Of a DNA stretch of 64,000 bases, positions 62,920 through 64,000 are shown piece by piece. The stretch spans positions 28,454 through 92,453 of the forward strand of contig RCNN01000071.1 of the NCBI GenBank assembly GCA_003667245.1, written 5' to 3'. The position numbers and the translations under genes are program-made. Each line of letters opens with the position of its first letter. Position 1 is the first letter of the stretch. This DNA comes from Heterostelium multicystogenum (Eukaryota; Evosea; Eumycetozoa; Acytosteliales; Acytosteliaceae). The notes beneath the pieces were generated by a model. The model was not told the DNA's origin and searched no databases. It saw only the letters and a list, made by a program, of their open reading frames with translations.

Positions 62920-64000
62920 ATGGAGTACATACATACTCCTTTGTGGGAGGTCACACTTCAATGCAGATGGTGCAGCGTTCGTTCATTCAGATCGAAGCTG
63001 CTCACCATACTATTGATGAACTGGGTAGACTCGATATTATTGAGTTTGTAGACCCAGAACCCAAGTGTCAGTAATTTTCAGCGATATTTTTATCAATGAA
63101 GTCAATCGATGTGAGTCCTGGAGACAAAGATAAACTTTCTCATGGCAGAGATCAACCAAGACAAAAAGCTGGCAAAGATTCTCGAGAGAAATCTATACAG
63201 CGGTGTTGATCTGTTTAGCTATGATGTCTTGCAAATGACAGAGATGGACTTGGGCTTTTAATGAGTTGGAGGCTAGATTGGAAGAGCTTGAGACTGAGCT
63301 GAAGCAAATCAACATCAACGCCGAGTTCTCTCCAGAGAAATTACAATGAGTTTGATAGAAATTCAGCATGTTCTTTACCAAAGACGCCATTTTCTTCCAG
63401 GAACAACAATTATCTGACTACGGTGAAAAGAAGGATCACTCTGCCAAGAGTCCTTTGCTACAAGAGGACACGCTAGTCGAGGTGCAGAAGCAAGGTGTAA
63501 AATTAAGTTTTTGTAACTGGAGTAATGAACACAGATTAGAATCCCACAATTCCAAAGAGTGTTGTGGAGAGCAACTAGAGGAAACAAATTATTCCAAAGA
63601 TTCAATTATTGACGACCCAATTATCGATCCAAAAACTGTAGCTATCATTTTAACTTTCAAAATACTATATTTTATTAACCAAGTTCAATTCTTTAGGGAG
63701 AAGAAATGAACAAAACAGTATTTATAGTATTCTTTCAAGGTGAAGACTAGAAGACAAAATTAAAAAGATATGTTTATCTTTTGAGGCCAATCTTTATGAA
63801 ATGCCCTGATACATCCTATGGTAGATCAAGACTTTTTGGAAAAAGATTATGGGTAGAGTTATGGATTTGAATATAGTTATCGATCGCTCAAGAGAACATA
63901 GAAAACAATTGTTGATCAATGTTGTTGAAAAGATTGTTGGATGGAAGAGAAAGGTTCTCAAAAGAAAAAATCGATCTATCATGTAATGAACAAATTTGAC
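62920..64000 (+). CDS. second V-ATPase subunit a gene, N-terminal part only
   Basis: ATG at 62920: MEYIHTPLWEV aligns with [11 protein letters not shown] of the gene at 40284-42747. It continues QIEAAHHTIDELGRLDIIEF, NFQRYF, KLAKILERN, NELEARLEELETELKQI, FFTKDAIFFQEQQLSDYGEK, SPLLQEDTLVEVQKQGVKLS, an intron at about 63643-63697, [36 protein letters not shown] and SREHRKQLLINVVEKIVGWK. It then leaves the window, before the membrane half. Residue identity to the first copy looks like roughly half, so this is an old duplicate, not an assembly repeat. Frame changes (for example CGATATTTTTATC for CGATATTTTATC) have the same style as elsewhere. A live gene is possible; several weaker spots leave a decaying copy open. 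Confidence 0.72.

Overview
The window is nuclear DNA from a dictyostelid social amoeba. AT-rich spacers full of poly-A/T and AAT/CAT/ACT runs separate less AT-rich genes with short GT-AG introns (roughly 60-200 nt). The gene content fits: a Tgr-like IPT/lectin cell-surface protein, a spore-coat-like cysteine-repeat protein, a CABP1-like TerD protein, a frizzled/smoothened-like receptor and poly-Q/poly-N tracts. Codon use and gene content do not let me name the species; the coding regions look less AT-extreme than D. discoideum.

Layout. 1-1.1 kb: a truncated unknown gene and a broken unknown gene (both -). 2.6-4.6 kb: a DDE transposase whose exon splices in frame to a cysteine-rich/acidic upstream exon (-). 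5.4-9.1 kb: Tgr-like adhesion gene (+). 9.7-11.4 kb: mitochondrial bL20, a possible AMP-ligase relic and LTO1/ORAOV1 (-). 11.9-14.2 kb: follistatin-type cysteine-repeat protein (-). 15.5-18 kb: LSM3 (-) and AP-4 mu (+), divergent. 18-19 kb: TerD/CABP1-like (-). 21.3-22.1 kb: Rab GTPase (+). 22.5-24.7 kb: transketolase (-). 25.6-26.6 kb: ribonucleotide reductase small subunit (-). 28-30.1 kb: CDK-like kinase (-), followed by a gene-poor 4.85 kb. 35-39.4 kb: AP-3 beta (-). 40.3-42.7 kb: V-ATPase subunit a (-). 44.7-47.4 kb: CLASP-like TOG protein (+). 48.2-49.6 kb: type I DnaJ (+). 49.7-51 kb: TRMO-like tRNA methyltransferase (-). 51.2-52.3 kb: conserved-looking unknown (-). 53-54.7 kb: TMEM181/Wntless-like membrane protein (-). 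55.4-58.3 kb: two secreted cysteine-rich proteins (+). 58.4-60.5 kb: frizzled-like receptor (-). 61.3-62.3 kb: multipass membrane protein (-). 62.9 kb to the end: a second, divergent V-ATPase subunit a gene (+, cut by the window edge).

The genes are not operons. Themes that recur are endomembrane traffic (AP-3, AP-4, Rab, two V-ATPase a subunits), surface recognition and development (Tgr-like, frizzled-like, cysteine-rich secreted proteins, spore-coat-like protein) and housekeeping (LSM3, bL20m, LTO1, transketolase, RNR, DnaJ, TRMO).

An important caveat is that most long genes, including essential ones, change reading frame one to many times. Where I could compare with a conserved family, the break is usually one base too many or too few in a short homopolymer. 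I therefore treat these as probable sequence errors and give each gene one span across its breaks, not as pseudogenes.
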